Positions 34,261 to 42,642 of a stretch of 64,000 nucleotides of DNA are shown here, one piece after another. Source of the stretch: JAHEKB01 sp049115575 (GTDB lineage Bacteria > Bacteroidota > Bacteroidia > NS11-12g > UBA9320). The notes under the pieces are model-generated. The model made no database searches and had not been told where the DNA came from. It saw only the letters and a program-made list of their open reading frames with translations. The DNA lies in assembly GCA_049115575.1 (NCBI GenBank), contig JAGDZU010000004.1:248001-312000 (forward strand), written 5' to 3'. Numbering within the stretch: the first letter of the stretch is position 1; every line of letters starts with the position of its first letter. A program made the position numbers and the translations under genes.

Positions 34261-34847
34261 TATGCTGTGTCGGAAGTTTTCATCTCTATGGCTGCACAAA
34301 GACGATCGAAAATATCATCAATGCTTCCCATACCGTGAACTCCCATATACTTTTCCTGATTAGAATAGAATTTCGCCAAAGGTGATGTTTCATCGGTGTA
34401 AACTCTAAATCTATTCCTTATGGTTTCCTCGTTTTGATCATCGGCTCTGCCAGAAGTTTTCCCTCTTTCAAGCAGTCTTCTAACCAATTCATCCTCATCA
34501 ACTTCCAAAGCCAACATAAGATCTATCTTCATTGACCTTTTAGCCAACATGGAATCTAAGGCTTCTCCTTGAGCTATTGTTCTAGGAAATCCGTCGAAAA
34601 TAAATCCGCCGCTGTTTTCATTTCGGTCTAAGAAATCTCCGACCATATTAACAGTAACTTCATCAGGAACCAGTTCACCTTTTTCAATGTACTGTTTGGC
34701 TAGTATTCCCAGCTCAGTATCGTTCTTCATATTGAATCTGAAAACATCTCCAGTAGACAAATGAGTCAATTCATATTTCTCGATTAATTTTTCCGACTGA
34801 GTGCCTTTTCCAGCACCAGGAGGGCCAAATAAAATGATGTTCAACAT
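34260..34847 (-). CDS. adk: Adenylate kinase
   Basis: Adk balances ATP, ADP and AMP. The P-loop is GPPGAGKGTQ at 8-17, LSTGDVFRFNMKNDTELG near 30-47 binds AMP, and DGFPRT near 84-89 is conserved. The LID region (RGKTSGRADDQNEETIRNR) is short and lacks the four zinc cysteines, as in Gram-negative enzymes. The length of 195 aa fits the short-LID form. ATG 34847 lies nine bases after a TACTTTTG box on the minus strand at 34863-34856. It is followed by obg with a one-base overlap. Confidence 0.96.
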   Translation of the reverse strand: MLNIILFGPPGAGKGTQSEKLIEKYELTHLSTGDVFRFNMKNDTELGILAKQYIEKGELVPDEVTVNMVGDFLDRNENSGGFIFDGFPRTIAQGEALDSMLAKRSMKIDLMLALEVDEDELVRRLLERGKTSGRADDQNEETIRNRFRVYTDETSPLAKFYSNQEKYMGVHGMGSIDDIFDRLCAAIEMKTSDTA

Positions 34848-34855
34848 ACTAGCGG

Positions 34856-34863
34856 CAAAAGTA
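34856..34863 (-). promoter_or_regulatory. -7 box (TACTTTTG) of the adk-obg operon
   Basis: The minus-strand reading is an exact TAnnTTTG match, nine bases before ATG 34847, implying a very short leader. No -33 TTG is visible at the usual distance. Confidence 0.45.
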
Positions 34864-34891
34864 GATTTATTTATGAAAGCTGCGCTTTTAC

Positions 34892-36385
34892 TTAAGCTTT
34901 TTTGAGCCGGAATCTAATCAATTGCTTATCTATAAATTCATTGAACTCTAAAGAGAATTTGAACCAATAGCACAAGACAAAATAGATGAGACCAAAACTG
35001 CTTGAATACAACAATATATTCACTATAGTGTTAGGTGTTCTTGGCAGAACAGCCCAGATAAAGAACAATAGCCCAGCCAGCACAATATTGTACAAGTTCT
35101 TCATCCTGAATGGCTGCATATTGAAAGCTCGTTTTATATATATGAGTTTTAGAATATTGTAAACCAAAATAGAGGCTATGGTGGCCATACTGCTTCCTTC
35201 TATGCCGTAGCGCGGAATGAGTATGAGGTTTAAGCCAATATTTAATACTACAGCAACAGATAAAAAACCCAACAGATATGGATATTTCTTAGACATAGAC
35301 AATATCTGATTGTTTACCCCTGAAGCCATATCTATTATTTTGGCTACACAGAGCATCCAAACCACGTTAATGCCCAAACGGTATTCATCTCCTCTAGGCA
35401 TTAGATCAAATACATCTTTAATAATGAGCCAAAATGCGAGAAATATTCCCAGGGAAACTAACACCGATACAGCTGAAGATTGTTTGTAAATCCTTTTAAT
35501 TCCCTCCTGATCGTTGTCTTTCCAATACTGCGAAATGATAGGTACTGAGATAGTGCTTATTAAAGTAAAAGGAACCGCAATGGCATTCGCAATAAAAAGA
35601 CTCCAGGCATACAGCCCGTTTTGATATGTTCCTACCATAGTGGTCACCATCAAGATGTCAATTTGATTTGCCAATGCTCCTCCAATGCCGCTTAGTACAC
35701 TAAATCCTGCAAAAGCCACCATGGGTTTAAAATTTGGGTCTGCTTTTAAACTCGACCATGAAAACTTTGGCCTGAACTTATCTTGTGAGTTCATGTAGTA
35801 CAAAAACACAAGCGCAAGTACCAGATGATAAGCAAAGAGCAAAACAATAAGCTGATCAAACTTTATATAATCATAAAAGTAGGCTACGACGAAAGCGGGC
35901 AATGCAAACTTCAATAGCTGAATCAACAGCGAAGGGATTGCAATTCTTCCCTGTATAGCTGCATAGTTTCTTGCCAACCTCACATAGGGCAAAATAGCCG
36001 CTATTCCAATGAGCACATAAACGGAAATGCGTGAAACACCCGATTTGCTTTCATAATAGTCAGCTATCCTAGCCTTGAAAAGTAAAAATATGGCAAGAAA
36101 TACAAGGATATTCAATGTAACTGTGAGGTAAACCAAGCCATAGAATCGCTGTTTTGAAGCTTGATTATCTTTATACTGTGGATAGTATCTGGTTAGCACA
36201 TAGCCAAATCCAAATACCAGAAATGGGGTAAAAAAAGTAGCCGTCTGCAGAACAAATTGTACCTCACCATACTGTTCTACGGTAAGCATATAGGGATAAA
36301 TGAACAAATTGTTCAACACTCCCATCCCCAATCCTATATAGGTAGCAATTGCCGCTTTAAAGCTTTGCCTAGCCACTAATCCCAT
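34892..36385 (-). CDS. Wzx-like oligosaccharide/polysaccharide flippase
   Basis: This 497-aa protein has about 12-14 hydrophobic segments spread evenly over its length, the pattern of the MOP-family Wzx/polysaccharide exporters. The N-terminal KAAIATYIGLGMGVLNNLFIYP and the internal GALANQIDILMVT near 269-281 are typical. Such flippases move lipid-linked glycans to the periplasmic side. It is divergent from the SqdB-like and glycosyltransferase genes at 36507 onward and probably exports their product. A perfect 9-bp inverted repeat lies in the gap. It is 45 bases upstream of adk on the same strand. Confidence 0.88.
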   Translation of the reverse strand: MGLVARQSFKAAIATYIGLGMGVLNNLFIYPYMLTVEQYGEVQFVLQTATFFTPFLVFGFGYVLTRYYPQYKDNQASKQRFYGLVYLTVTLNILVFLAIFLLFKARIADYYESKSGVSRISVYVLIGIAAILPYVRLARNYAAIQGRIAIPSLLIQLLKFALPAFVVAYFYDYIKFDQLIVLLFAYHLVLALVFLYYMNSQDKFRPKFSWSSLKADPNFKPMVAFAGFSVLSGIGGALANQIDILMVTTMVGTYQNGLYAWSLFIANAIAVPFTLISTISVPIISQYWKDNDQEGIKRIYKQSSAVSVLVSLGIFLAFWLIIKDVFDLMPRGDEYRLGINVVWMLCVAKIIDMASGVNNQILSMSKKYPYLLGFLSVAVVLNIGLNLILIPRYGIEGSSMATIASILVYNILKLIYIKRAFNMQPFRMKNLYNIVLAGLLFFIWAVLPRTPNTIVNILLYSSSFGLIYFVLCYWFKFSLEFNEFIDKQLIRFRLKKA

Positions 36386-36415
36386 TCCTACAAAAAAACG
36401 CAGGAAATCAATACC

Positions 36416-36438
36416 TTATTGGATTAGTTATCCAATAA
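36416..36438. repeat. Perfect 9-bp inverted repeat, candidate operator
   Basis: TTATTGGAT (36416-36424), a 5-base spacer TAGTT and ATCCAATAA (36430-36438) form a perfect dyad in the gap between the flippase and the SqdB-like gene. The arms are AT-rich and there is no T-run, so an intrinsic terminator is unlikely. It lies about 40 bases upstream of the SqdB-like -7 box and 31 bases from the flippase start, where a regulator could control both. Confidence 0.45.
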
Positions 36439-36478
36439 TACAAGCCTTATGTCTAAGCCTCCAATCTGCCAAAATGTT

Positions 36479-36486
36479 TACATTTG
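36479..36486 (+). promoter_or_regulatory. -7 box (TACATTTG) of the glycan cluster
   Basis: An exact TAnnTTTG match lies 21 bases before ATG 36507. An in-frame ATG at 36474 precedes the box and would not be in the transcript, which fixes the start at 36507. Confidence 0.5.
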
Positions 36487-36506
36487 TACATCATAAAAAG
36501 AAATAC

Positions 36507-37697
36507 ATGAAAATACTAATATTAGGAGGTGATGGATTCTGTGGATGGCCTACTGCATTGCATCTTTCTCAAAACGGATATGAGGTGGTAATTATCGATA
36601 ATTTATCGCGTAGAAACATTGATAATGAGCTTGGAATACAGTCTTTAACTCCTATTGCAACTATACAAGACAGGTTAGAAGCTTGGGAAGAAGTGAGCGG
36701 AAAAAAAATCAAGTTTTACAATTTTGATATTGCTTTGGAATATGACCGCTTAGTGGATGTGCTTCTAAAGGAAAAACCAGATAGTTTAGTTCATTTCGCT
36801 GAGCAAAGAGCGGCTCCATATTCTATGAAGTCTAGCTGGCATAAGCGCTATACTGTGAATAACAATATAAATGCTACCAACAATGTACTCTGTGCCGTTC
36901 TTGACTCTGAATTAGATATTCATATTGTTCATCTTGGGACTATGGGTGTATACGGCTACAGTAGCACTGGAGCAAAAATTCCAGAAGGATACCTAGATAT
37001 TTTCTTTAAAGATGATACTGGAAAGACTCACGAAAGCGAGATTCTTTATCCTGCAAATCCTGGGAGTGTTTACCATACCACTAAAACATTAGATCAACTC
37101 TTATTTTATTACTACAATAAGAATGACAAGATTAGAGTTACAGACCTTCACCAAGGTATAGTTTGGGGAACCAATACGGAAGAAACCAAAATAGACGAAC
37201 GTCTTATTAATCGTTTTGACTACGATGGTGACTACGGCACTGTGTTGAATAGGTTCTTAATGCAAGCAGCTATTGGTTATCCGCTAACTGTATATGGAAC
37301 AGGAGGGCAAACAAGAGCTTTTATTCATATACAAGATACAGTTAAATGTGTTAGAATTGCTATTGAAAATCCACCTGAAAAAGGAGAGAGAGTTAAGATA
37401 TTCAATCAAACCACTGAAACACATAAGGTAATTGACTTAGCTAATAAGATTAATGAAATCACCGGTGTTGAAATCAAGACTATTGAAAATCCGAGAAACG
37501 AGGCTATCGAAAACGATTTAATAGTTGAAAATAAGAACTTTCTTGGTTTAGGTCTTAATCCAATCAAGCTTTCAGAAGGTCTATTGGAAGAAGTCACAGC
37601 AATTGCTAAGAAATACGCAGACCGCTGCGATCCAAAATATATTGCACCTCGATCTTTTTGGGTAAAAAAGAACAAGGAGTATGCCTCAAAGGGATAA
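36507..37697 (+). CDS. sqdB: UDP-sulfoquinovose synthase family (SqdB/SQD1-like) NAD-dependent enzyme
   Basis: SqdB joins UDP-glucose and sulfite to form UDP-sulfoquinovose, the head-group donor for sulfolipids and some glycans. The extended-SDR NAD site reads LGGDGFCGWPTALHLS at 6-21, the SQD1 hallmark with Cys12. EQRAAPYSMKSS at 99-110 and GTMGVYGY at 144-151 (catalytic Thr145) are strongly SqdB-like. The Tyr-x3-Lys dyad is Y189/K193. The length of 396 aa matches the family. The substrate could be a related nucleotide sugar, but the motifs point to SqdB. It overlaps the first glycosyltransferase by 17 bases. Confidence 0.85.
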   Translation: MKILILGGDGFCGWPTALHLSQNGYEVVIIDNLSRRNIDNELGIQSLTPIATIQDRLEAWEEVSGKKIKFYNFDIALEYDRLVDVLLKEKPDSLVHFAEQRAAPYSMKSSWHKRYTVNNNINATNNVLCAVLDSELDIHIVHLGTMGVYGYSSTGAKIPEGYLDIFFKDDTGKTHESEILYPANPGSVYHTTKTLDQLLFYYYNKNDKIRVTDLHQGIVWGTNTEETKIDERLINRFDYDGDYGTVLNRFLMQAAIGYPLTVYGTGGQTRAFIHIQDTVKCVRIAIENPPEKGERVKIFNQTTETHKVIDLANKINEITGVEIKTIENPRNEAIENDLIVENKNFLGLGLNPIKLSEGLLEEVTAIAKKYADRCDPKYIAPRSFWVKKNKEYASKG

Positions 37698-38703
37698 ACC
37701 CTTAGTAAGTATAATTGGATCTGTTTACAATGGGGAACAGCATCTAGCTGAAACCCTTGAAAGTCTCAGAGCACAAGACTACTCAAATTTTGAAGTCATT
37801 ATTGTAAATGACGCTTCTACAGATGACAGCCTATCTATCATAGAGAGCTATTGCCTAGAAGATGAGCGATTTAGGTTCATAACCAATACCAACAACGAAG
37901 GTCCAGCAGCCAAAAACAAAGCTATAGAAGCAGCTAAAGGAGAGTTCATTGCCGTTTTCGATGCGGATGATATCTATGCCAAAAGTCGTATAAGTGAGCA
38001 AGTTAAGTTTATGGAAAAGAGACCTGAGCTACTTGCCAGCTCTTGTCAAGCCATCAAATTTGAAGGACAGCAAGGTCTTTTGTGGAATTACCTTTCACCC
38101 TCCTTGCTAAAAGCCTTTGCCTTTATCAATATGCCGCTTGTTCACCCCTCCATTATTTATAGGGCAAGCGTATTCAAAGAATTGAACTTGAGATATGATG
38201 CACCTATTCGCTTTGTTCAAGATTATGATTTGGTTTTCAGATTATCTCAGCAAGGAGCTATAGCAAATCAGGCTAAGGTACTCATGCTATACAGAAGACA
38301 TGACACTCAAGTCACTTCAGGGGAAAAAATGTCTTATGTTCAAAGGGCATATGATCATCTATATCAACTAAAATCAAGGCAATTAGGACAACTCATAAAC
38401 GATTTGAACAAAAAACAAATCGATTTGTTTATCGCATTCTGTTTCAATGACTTAGAAAGTGTAGACATAACAGAAATGGAAAATTTTCTGCTTAAAATAG
38501 TAAGGGCTTATCCAGATTCTAACAGTATGGGCAAAGTGGTAGCTCAGCACCGTTTGCATCAACTTAAAAAAAGTGGAATAGCTCATCTGTTTAAACACAG
38601 CATGAATAGTCCAATTTTAAGTTTAAGAGATGTATTTGCCTACCTGAATAAGGAGGTGATGAAAAAGCTATTTATGCACACTAAAGCCAAACGCTATATT
38701 TAA
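37681..38703 (+). CDS. Glycosyltransferase family 2, GT-A fold
   Basis: The N-terminal GT-A domain has VSIIGSVYNGEQHL at 9-22, IIVNDASTDDS at 40-50 and the metal-binding DADD at 94-97. A conserved HPSIIYR segment lies near 155, and the acceptor region follows with QDYDLVFRLS near 180 (the catalytic ED/QD-type motif). The C-terminal 100 residues are helical without a membrane span. It is cytoplasmic and probably uses a nucleotide sugar to extend a lipid-linked glycan. ATG 37681 overlaps the SqdB-like gene by 17 bases, so the pair is co-translated. Sugar and acceptor are not predictable. Confidence 0.88.
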   Translation: MPQRDKPLVSIIGSVYNGEQHLAETLESLRAQDYSNFEVIIVNDASTDDSLSIIESYCLEDERFRFITNTNNEGPAAKNKAIEAAKGEFIAVFDADDIYAKSRISEQVKFMEKRPELLASSCQAIKFEGQQGLLWNYLSPSLLKAFAFINMPLVHPSIIYRASVFKELNLRYDAPIRFVQDYDLVFRLSQQGAIANQAKVLMLYRRHDTQVTSGEKMSYVQRAYDHLYQLKSRQLGQLINDLNKKQIDLFIAFCFNDLESVDITEMENFLLKIVRAYPDSNSMGKVVAQHRLHQLKKSGIAHLFKHSMNSPILSLRDVFAYLNKEVMKKLFMHTKAKRYI

Positions 38704-38740
38704 GCTTGATAATTCTCCTTATTTATTGAGCCTCAGTAGA

Positions 38741-38748
38741 TAAATTTG
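38741..38748 (+). promoter_or_regulatory. Internal -7 box (TAAATTTG) before the second glycosyltransferase
   Basis: An exact TAnnTTTG match ends four bases before GTG 38752. The 38704-38751 gap is the only one inside the early cluster. A TTG reading of the start would fall inside the box (38746), so GTG 38752 is preferred and the transcript may be leaderless. Confidence 0.45.
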
Positions 38749-38751
38749 CAT

Positions 38752-39642
38752 GTGCCTAAAGTTTTAAGCATTGCCATTTGCACCTACAACAGACCTGAGC
38801 TGCTTCAGCACTGTCTGGATGCTATTTACCCGCAGCTAACAGATGAGGTGGAGCTAATTGTGGTTGACAATGGAACCACTAAAGTTGAAGAACTGTGTAA
38901 TGCATTTGAAAATCTCACTTACGTCACAGAAGACCATACTGGTTTATCATTTGCTAGAAATACTGCAATCCGCCAAAGCTCAGGACAATACTTACTATAC
39001 CTAGATGATGATGCCAAAGCTGATTCAAACTTTGTACAGATTGCACTTGATAGTTGCAAAACGGGCTACAAAGTCTTTGGAGGAGTCTATCTCCCTTGGT
39101 ATCACTACGGTCAACCAAAATGGTTTAAAGATGAATATGCTTCCAATAGAATGAAATATACTAGCACAACTGCGCTGAGTAAGGGCGAATACTTGAGTGG
39201 TGGTGTCATGTGCATTAAGAAAGAAATTTTTAAACAAATTGGAGAATTCAAAACAGATATAGGTATGCGCGGTAGCATAGTTGGCTATGGAGAAGAATCC
39301 GAATTGCAAGATAGGATGAGGGCACAGAACATAAAACTAATATATGAGCCTACATTGCTCATTTCACATGTTGTTGCACCTTATAAACTTGAAGTTAAGT
39401 GGTTTCTTGATTCAGCCTTTAATAGAGGTATTGATATGGCCAAATACAGAAAGGGTGATCCTACTTGGGCTATAATTAGAGAATCAATGATTGCGTTTAC
39501 TCTTTTATGTAAGGATGCCTTAGTGAATGGCATTAAATACTTACTCAACAAAAGTTACTACAAAGAGAATTGGCACATAGATACATACCGAAAGTTTTAC
39601 AAGCGAAAGGGATATATTTACCAGATAATAAATGATCAGTAA
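38752..39642 (+). CDS. Glycosyltransferase family 2 (GT-A)
   Basis: From GTG 38752 the protein has LSIAICTYNRPELL at 5-18, the nucleotide-binding VDNGT near 38-42, a GLSFARNTAI segment at 64-73 and a metal-binding LDDD at 84-87. The acceptor region contains GYGEESELQDRM near 175. The fold is a single soluble GT-A domain of about 250 aa with a basic C-terminal tail rich in Lys/Arg/Tyr. The donor is not predictable. It overlaps the PIG-L gene by 11 bases. A TTG reading six bases upstream of GTG would lie within the promoter box. Confidence 0.87.
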   Translation: MPKVLSIAICTYNRPELLQHCLDAIYPQLTDEVELIVVDNGTTKVEELCNAFENLTYVTEDHTGLSFARNTAIRQSSGQYLLYLDDDAKADSNFVQIALDSCKTGYKVFGGVYLPWYHYGQPKWFKDEYASNRMKYTSTTALSKGEYLSGGVMCIKKEIFKQIGEFKTDIGMRGSIVGYGEESELQDRMRAQNIKLIYEPTLLISHVVAPYKLEVKWFLDSAFNRGIDMAKYRKGDPTWAIIRESMIAFTLLCKDALVNGIKYLLNKSYYKENWHIDTYRKFYKRKGYIYQIINDQ

Positions 39643-40267
39643 TAAACAGACCATACTCATATTAGCTCCTCATACAGATGATGGAGAATTTGGTTGCGGA
39701 GCGTCAATTCACAAATGGATAACAGAGGGTAAAACCGTCTATTACGCCACATTTTCTGCATGCAAACAATCTGTGCTTCCTCAGTTTCCTGAAGATATAT
39801 TAATCACTGAAGTCAAAGCTGCAACTGCGGAACTTGGTTTACCGCAGGAGAATTTAATCCTCTATGATTATGCGGTAAGAACTTTTAATTATCACAGGCA
39901 AGCAATACTTGATGACTTAATAAAACTCCGAGAACAGATTAAACCAGACCTAGTTTTAATGCCGTCTCCGAATGATATTCACCAAGACCATAAGACGATT
40001 ATGGAGGAAGGGCTTCGTGCCTTTAAATTCACCAGTATTCTCTGCTATGAGATGCCTTGGAATAATCTAAATTTCAATACTAGCTGCTTTAGTATATTGG
40101 ATGAGGAACATGTGGAAGTTAAACTAAATGCACTTCGCAAATATGAATCACAGGCACACAGACCTTATGCAGACGAAACATTTATCAAAGGTTTGGCAAG
40201 AGCAAGGGGTGTGCAGATTAATTCACATTATGCAGAAGTCTTTGAGGTCTTGAGATGGATCATCTAA
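39632..40267 (+). CDS. PIG-L/LmbE family zinc deacetylase
   Basis: PIG-L enzymes remove N-acetyl groups from sugars such as GlcNAc linked to inositol, thiols or glycans. The zinc motif LAPHTDDGEFGCG is at 11-23 with H14, D16 and D17, and the third ligand is in the HQDH motif at 117-120. The length of 211 aa is normal and there is no signal peptide, so it acts in the cytoplasm, probably on a lipid- or nucleotide-linked sugar. It overlaps the upstream glycosyltransferase by 11 bases and the downstream ATP-grasp gene by 13, which implies tight co-expression. The freed amine could be the acceptor for the adjacent ligase (inference). Confidence 0.88.
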   Translation: MISNKQTILILAPHTDDGEFGCGASIHKWITEGKTVYYATFSACKQSVLPQFPEDILITEVKAATAELGLPQENLILYDYAVRTFNYHRQAILDDLIKLREQIKPDLVLMPSPNDIHQDHKTIMEEGLRAFKFTSILCYEMPWNNLNFNTSCFSILDEEHVEVKLNALRKYESQAHRPYADETFIKGLARARGVQINSHYAEVFEVLRWII

Positions 40268-41295
40268 AGAACACTCATATCTTAGTTACTGGAGGTGGAG
40301 CACCTGGAGCAGTAGGCATTATTAAAGCCCTTAATCGAGCTGGTTATCACAATATCAGTTGCTCAGATGTAAACAAAAAAGTAGCGGGAAGCATACTTGC
40401 CAATGATTCTTTTCAATTGCCATATGGTACTGATCCAGATTACACAGACATATTATTAAAAGAATGTAAGACAAGAGACATAGATCTTATTTTACCTATC
40501 ACAACCAAAGAGCTTTTGGCGGTGAGTCGCATAAAAAGTAAACTGGCAGATGTAGGTTGTAATACAGTGGTAAGCCCAATTGAAAGCCTGAAAATATCAA
40601 ACGATAAAGGAGCTCTATACACCCATCTAAAAGATTCAGGAATAACAGTACCCAAACACCGAATAGTTCAAAATATTGAGGAGTTTGAAAATGCGCTTGA
40701 AGCATTTGATCAAGGAGAAGCCTTTACATTCAAACCTTGTGTATCTAATGGAAGCAGAGGATTTAGAATTATTGACCCATCAATAGATGAATTTGATTTA
40801 TGGTTGAATCAGAAGCCCAACAATGCATATGTTACTAAGGAAGAAGCTCTATCCATCCTTAAAAAGGGGCCTATGCCTCCACTGCTTTTTAGCGAATATC
40901 TAGAGGGCGAAGAATACTCCGTTGATTGTTTAATTCACAAGGGTGAGATAAAACTGATTATACCTCGAAAACGAATCAATATAAATAATGGAATTAGTGT
41001 AGAAGGGCTCATTGAAAACAACAAAACAGTAATCGATTACTGCACACAAATTCTAGAAAGCCTTGAGTTAGATGGGCCGATAGGAATTCAAGTGAAGTAC
41101 AAAGGAAACCAACCCTTGATTTTGGAGATTAATCCAAGATTACAAGGAAGTTCCACTTCTTGCATAGGAGCGGGAATTAATTTACCACAATTAGCTATAG
41201 AAAATGCTTTAGGAAAACAGCCTAATAAAACTCAAAACGATATAAAATGGGGCACTCATTTTGTTCGTCATTATGAAGAGATCTACTATAAATGA
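40255..41295 (+). CDS. ATP-grasp domain ligase (346 aa)
   Basis: The N-terminal pre-ATP-grasp domain begins HILVTGGGAPGAVGIIKAL near 8-26. The ATP-grasp core contains FKPCVSNGSRGFRII near 159-173 in place of the Gly-rich loop, LEGEEYSVDCLIHKG near 216-230 and the metal-binding LEINPRLQGSSTS near 288-300. The family resembles carbamoyl-phosphate synthase-like carboxylate-amine ligases used in natural-product and cell-surface glycan tailoring. It would activate a carboxylate as acyl-phosphate and couple it to an amine. Following a deacetylase, it might attach an amino acid or acid to a freed amino sugar (inference). Confidence 0.84.
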   Translation: MDHLKNTHILVTGGGAPGAVGIIKALNRAGYHNISCSDVNKKVAGSILANDSFQLPYGTDPDYTDILLKECKTRDIDLILPITTKELLAVSRIKSKLADVGCNTVVSPIESLKISNDKGALYTHLKDSGITVPKHRIVQNIEEFENALEAFDQGEAFTFKPCVSNGSRGFRIIDPSIDEFDLWLNQKPNNAYVTKEEALSILKKGPMPPLLFSEYLEGEEYSVDCLIHKGEIKLIIPRKRININNGISVEGLIENNKTVIDYCTQILESLELDGPIGIQVKYKGNQPLILEINPRLQGSSTSCIGAGINLPQLAIENALGKQPNKTQNDIKWGTHFVRHYEEIYYK

Positions 41296-42572
41296 AGAAA
41301 TTACTCATCATATGCTATTATTGGCCTCCAAGTGGAGGAGCGGGGGTTCAGCGCTGGCTGAAACTCAGTGATTATATAGCTAAAGCGGGAGTTGAAGTCT
41401 TTATCATTCACCCAAAAAGTAGCAAAGCCAGTTACTTGACTCTTGATGAGAGTTTGGTTCATGAAATCAATCCCAATATTCATACTATGGAAACCAATTC
41501 CTTTGAACCTTTGAATTGGTATAAAAGAATAGTAGGTAAGAAAAATGTACCAACGGCAGGAATGTCTAATGTAAATCCCAAAAGCAAATTACAGTCACTT
41601 GCTTTGAGGTTAAGAAGCACCTTGTTCATTCCAGATCCAAGGAAGTATTGGTTAAAACATGCCTATAAAGCAGCTGTGGAACTCATCAGCAAGCATGAGA
41701 TTTCACATGTTATCACCTCTTCCCCACCTCATTCTGCTCAACTCATTGGCTTGCGCTTAAGACAAAATCTAAACATACATTGGATTGCCGATCTTCGCGA
41801 TTTATGGACTGGCATCTACTACTACGACCTGCTTCAGCACACAACAAGATCAAGAGCTAAAGATGCAAAACTGGAATTAGAAGTATTGCAGAGAGCAGAC
41901 CATATTACCACAGTGAGCCCTTTGTTTAAAGATGAATTTAAGCAAATCGCTCAATGTGATTCTTCTAAAATTAGTGTGATTCCAAATGGGTTCGACCCCA
42001 AGGATTTCAACTCATTTAATTACCTTAAAGAGGTTGAATTCACTATAACCTATACAGGTAGTATCAGTTCACAATACAATATTTCTCCATTCATAGAGGC
42101 CTTAAAGAGTTTCAATGAAGCAGGTAAAAATTTCAAATTGAGATTTGTTGGCTCCGTAGACCCTGGCATAAAGGAGCGTTTTGCTAAGGAAGGGATGTCA
42201 ACATCTGTTGAGTTTACAGGCTATGTTCAGCACGATGAGTCCATTTCTTACTTAGAAGATTCTTATGCATTACTCCTAATTGGCCCGTTGAATGAAGATC
42301 AAAACGAAGGCAGTGTTCCTGCCAAGCTTTTTGAATATCTCGCTGCCAAGAGACATATCATTTATATAGGTAAAACAGATGGATTTGTAGCTCAAATACT
42401 TCGCGATTGTGCAGCGGGTAGCACATTTGAAAACGCAAAGGATTTACTGCTTCACTTACAGGAATTGTCTTCTAAACATGAAGCAAATAACAATCCTCAG
42501 ATTGAATCAAAAGGGATAGATACTTATTCCAGAATAAATCAGGCCGAAGAGTTCCTCAAATTATTAGCTTAA
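41292..42572 (+). CDS. Glycosyltransferase family 4, GT-B fold
   Basis: The N-terminal Rossmann half starts LLIICYYWPPSGGAGVQRW near 4-22, a typical GT4 opening. The C-terminal donor-binding half has ISVIPNGFDPKDF near 231-243, TITYTGSI near 255-262 and the GPLN..GSVPAKLFEYLAAKRHI segment near 331-357 with the conserved E-x7-E-like nucleotide-sugar site. The length of 426 aa fits. Retaining transfer from a nucleotide sugar is inferred. Members related to SqdX/SQD2 transfer sulfoquinovose to diacylglycerol, but I cannot place this one there from sequence alone. It overlaps the ATP-grasp gene by four bases (ATGA). Confidence 0.88.
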   Translation: MKKLLIICYYWPPSGGAGVQRWLKLSDYIAKAGVEVFIIHPKSSKASYLTLDESLVHEINPNIHTMETNSFEPLNWYKRIVGKKNVPTAGMSNVNPKSKLQSLALRLRSTLFIPDPRKYWLKHAYKAAVELISKHEISHVITSSPPHSAQLIGLRLRQNLNIHWIADLRDLWTGIYYYDLLQHTTRSRAKDAKLELEVLQRADHITTVSPLFKDEFKQIAQCDSSKISVIPNGFDPKDFNSFNYLKEVEFTITYTGSISSQYNISPFIEALKSFNEAGKNFKLRFVGSVDPGIKERFAKEGMSTSVEFTGYVQHDESISYLEDSYALLLIGPLNEDQNEGSVPAKLFEYLAAKRHIIYIGKTDGFVAQILRDCAAGSTFENAKDLLLHLQELSSKHEANNNPQIESKGIDTYSRINQAEEFLKLLA

Positions 42573-42642
42573 TCCAAGCTCACTTTATGCCTAAAACAAG
42601 CGGTAATTTCATATTATTGAAAGCCAATAGCGTTTCAAATTC

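Noticed and set aside
34261..34299. Longer obg start at ATG 34299
   Set aside because: The extension is antisense-free but runs entirely through adk coding sequence and lacks Obg similarity; GTG 34260 gives the standard N-terminus.
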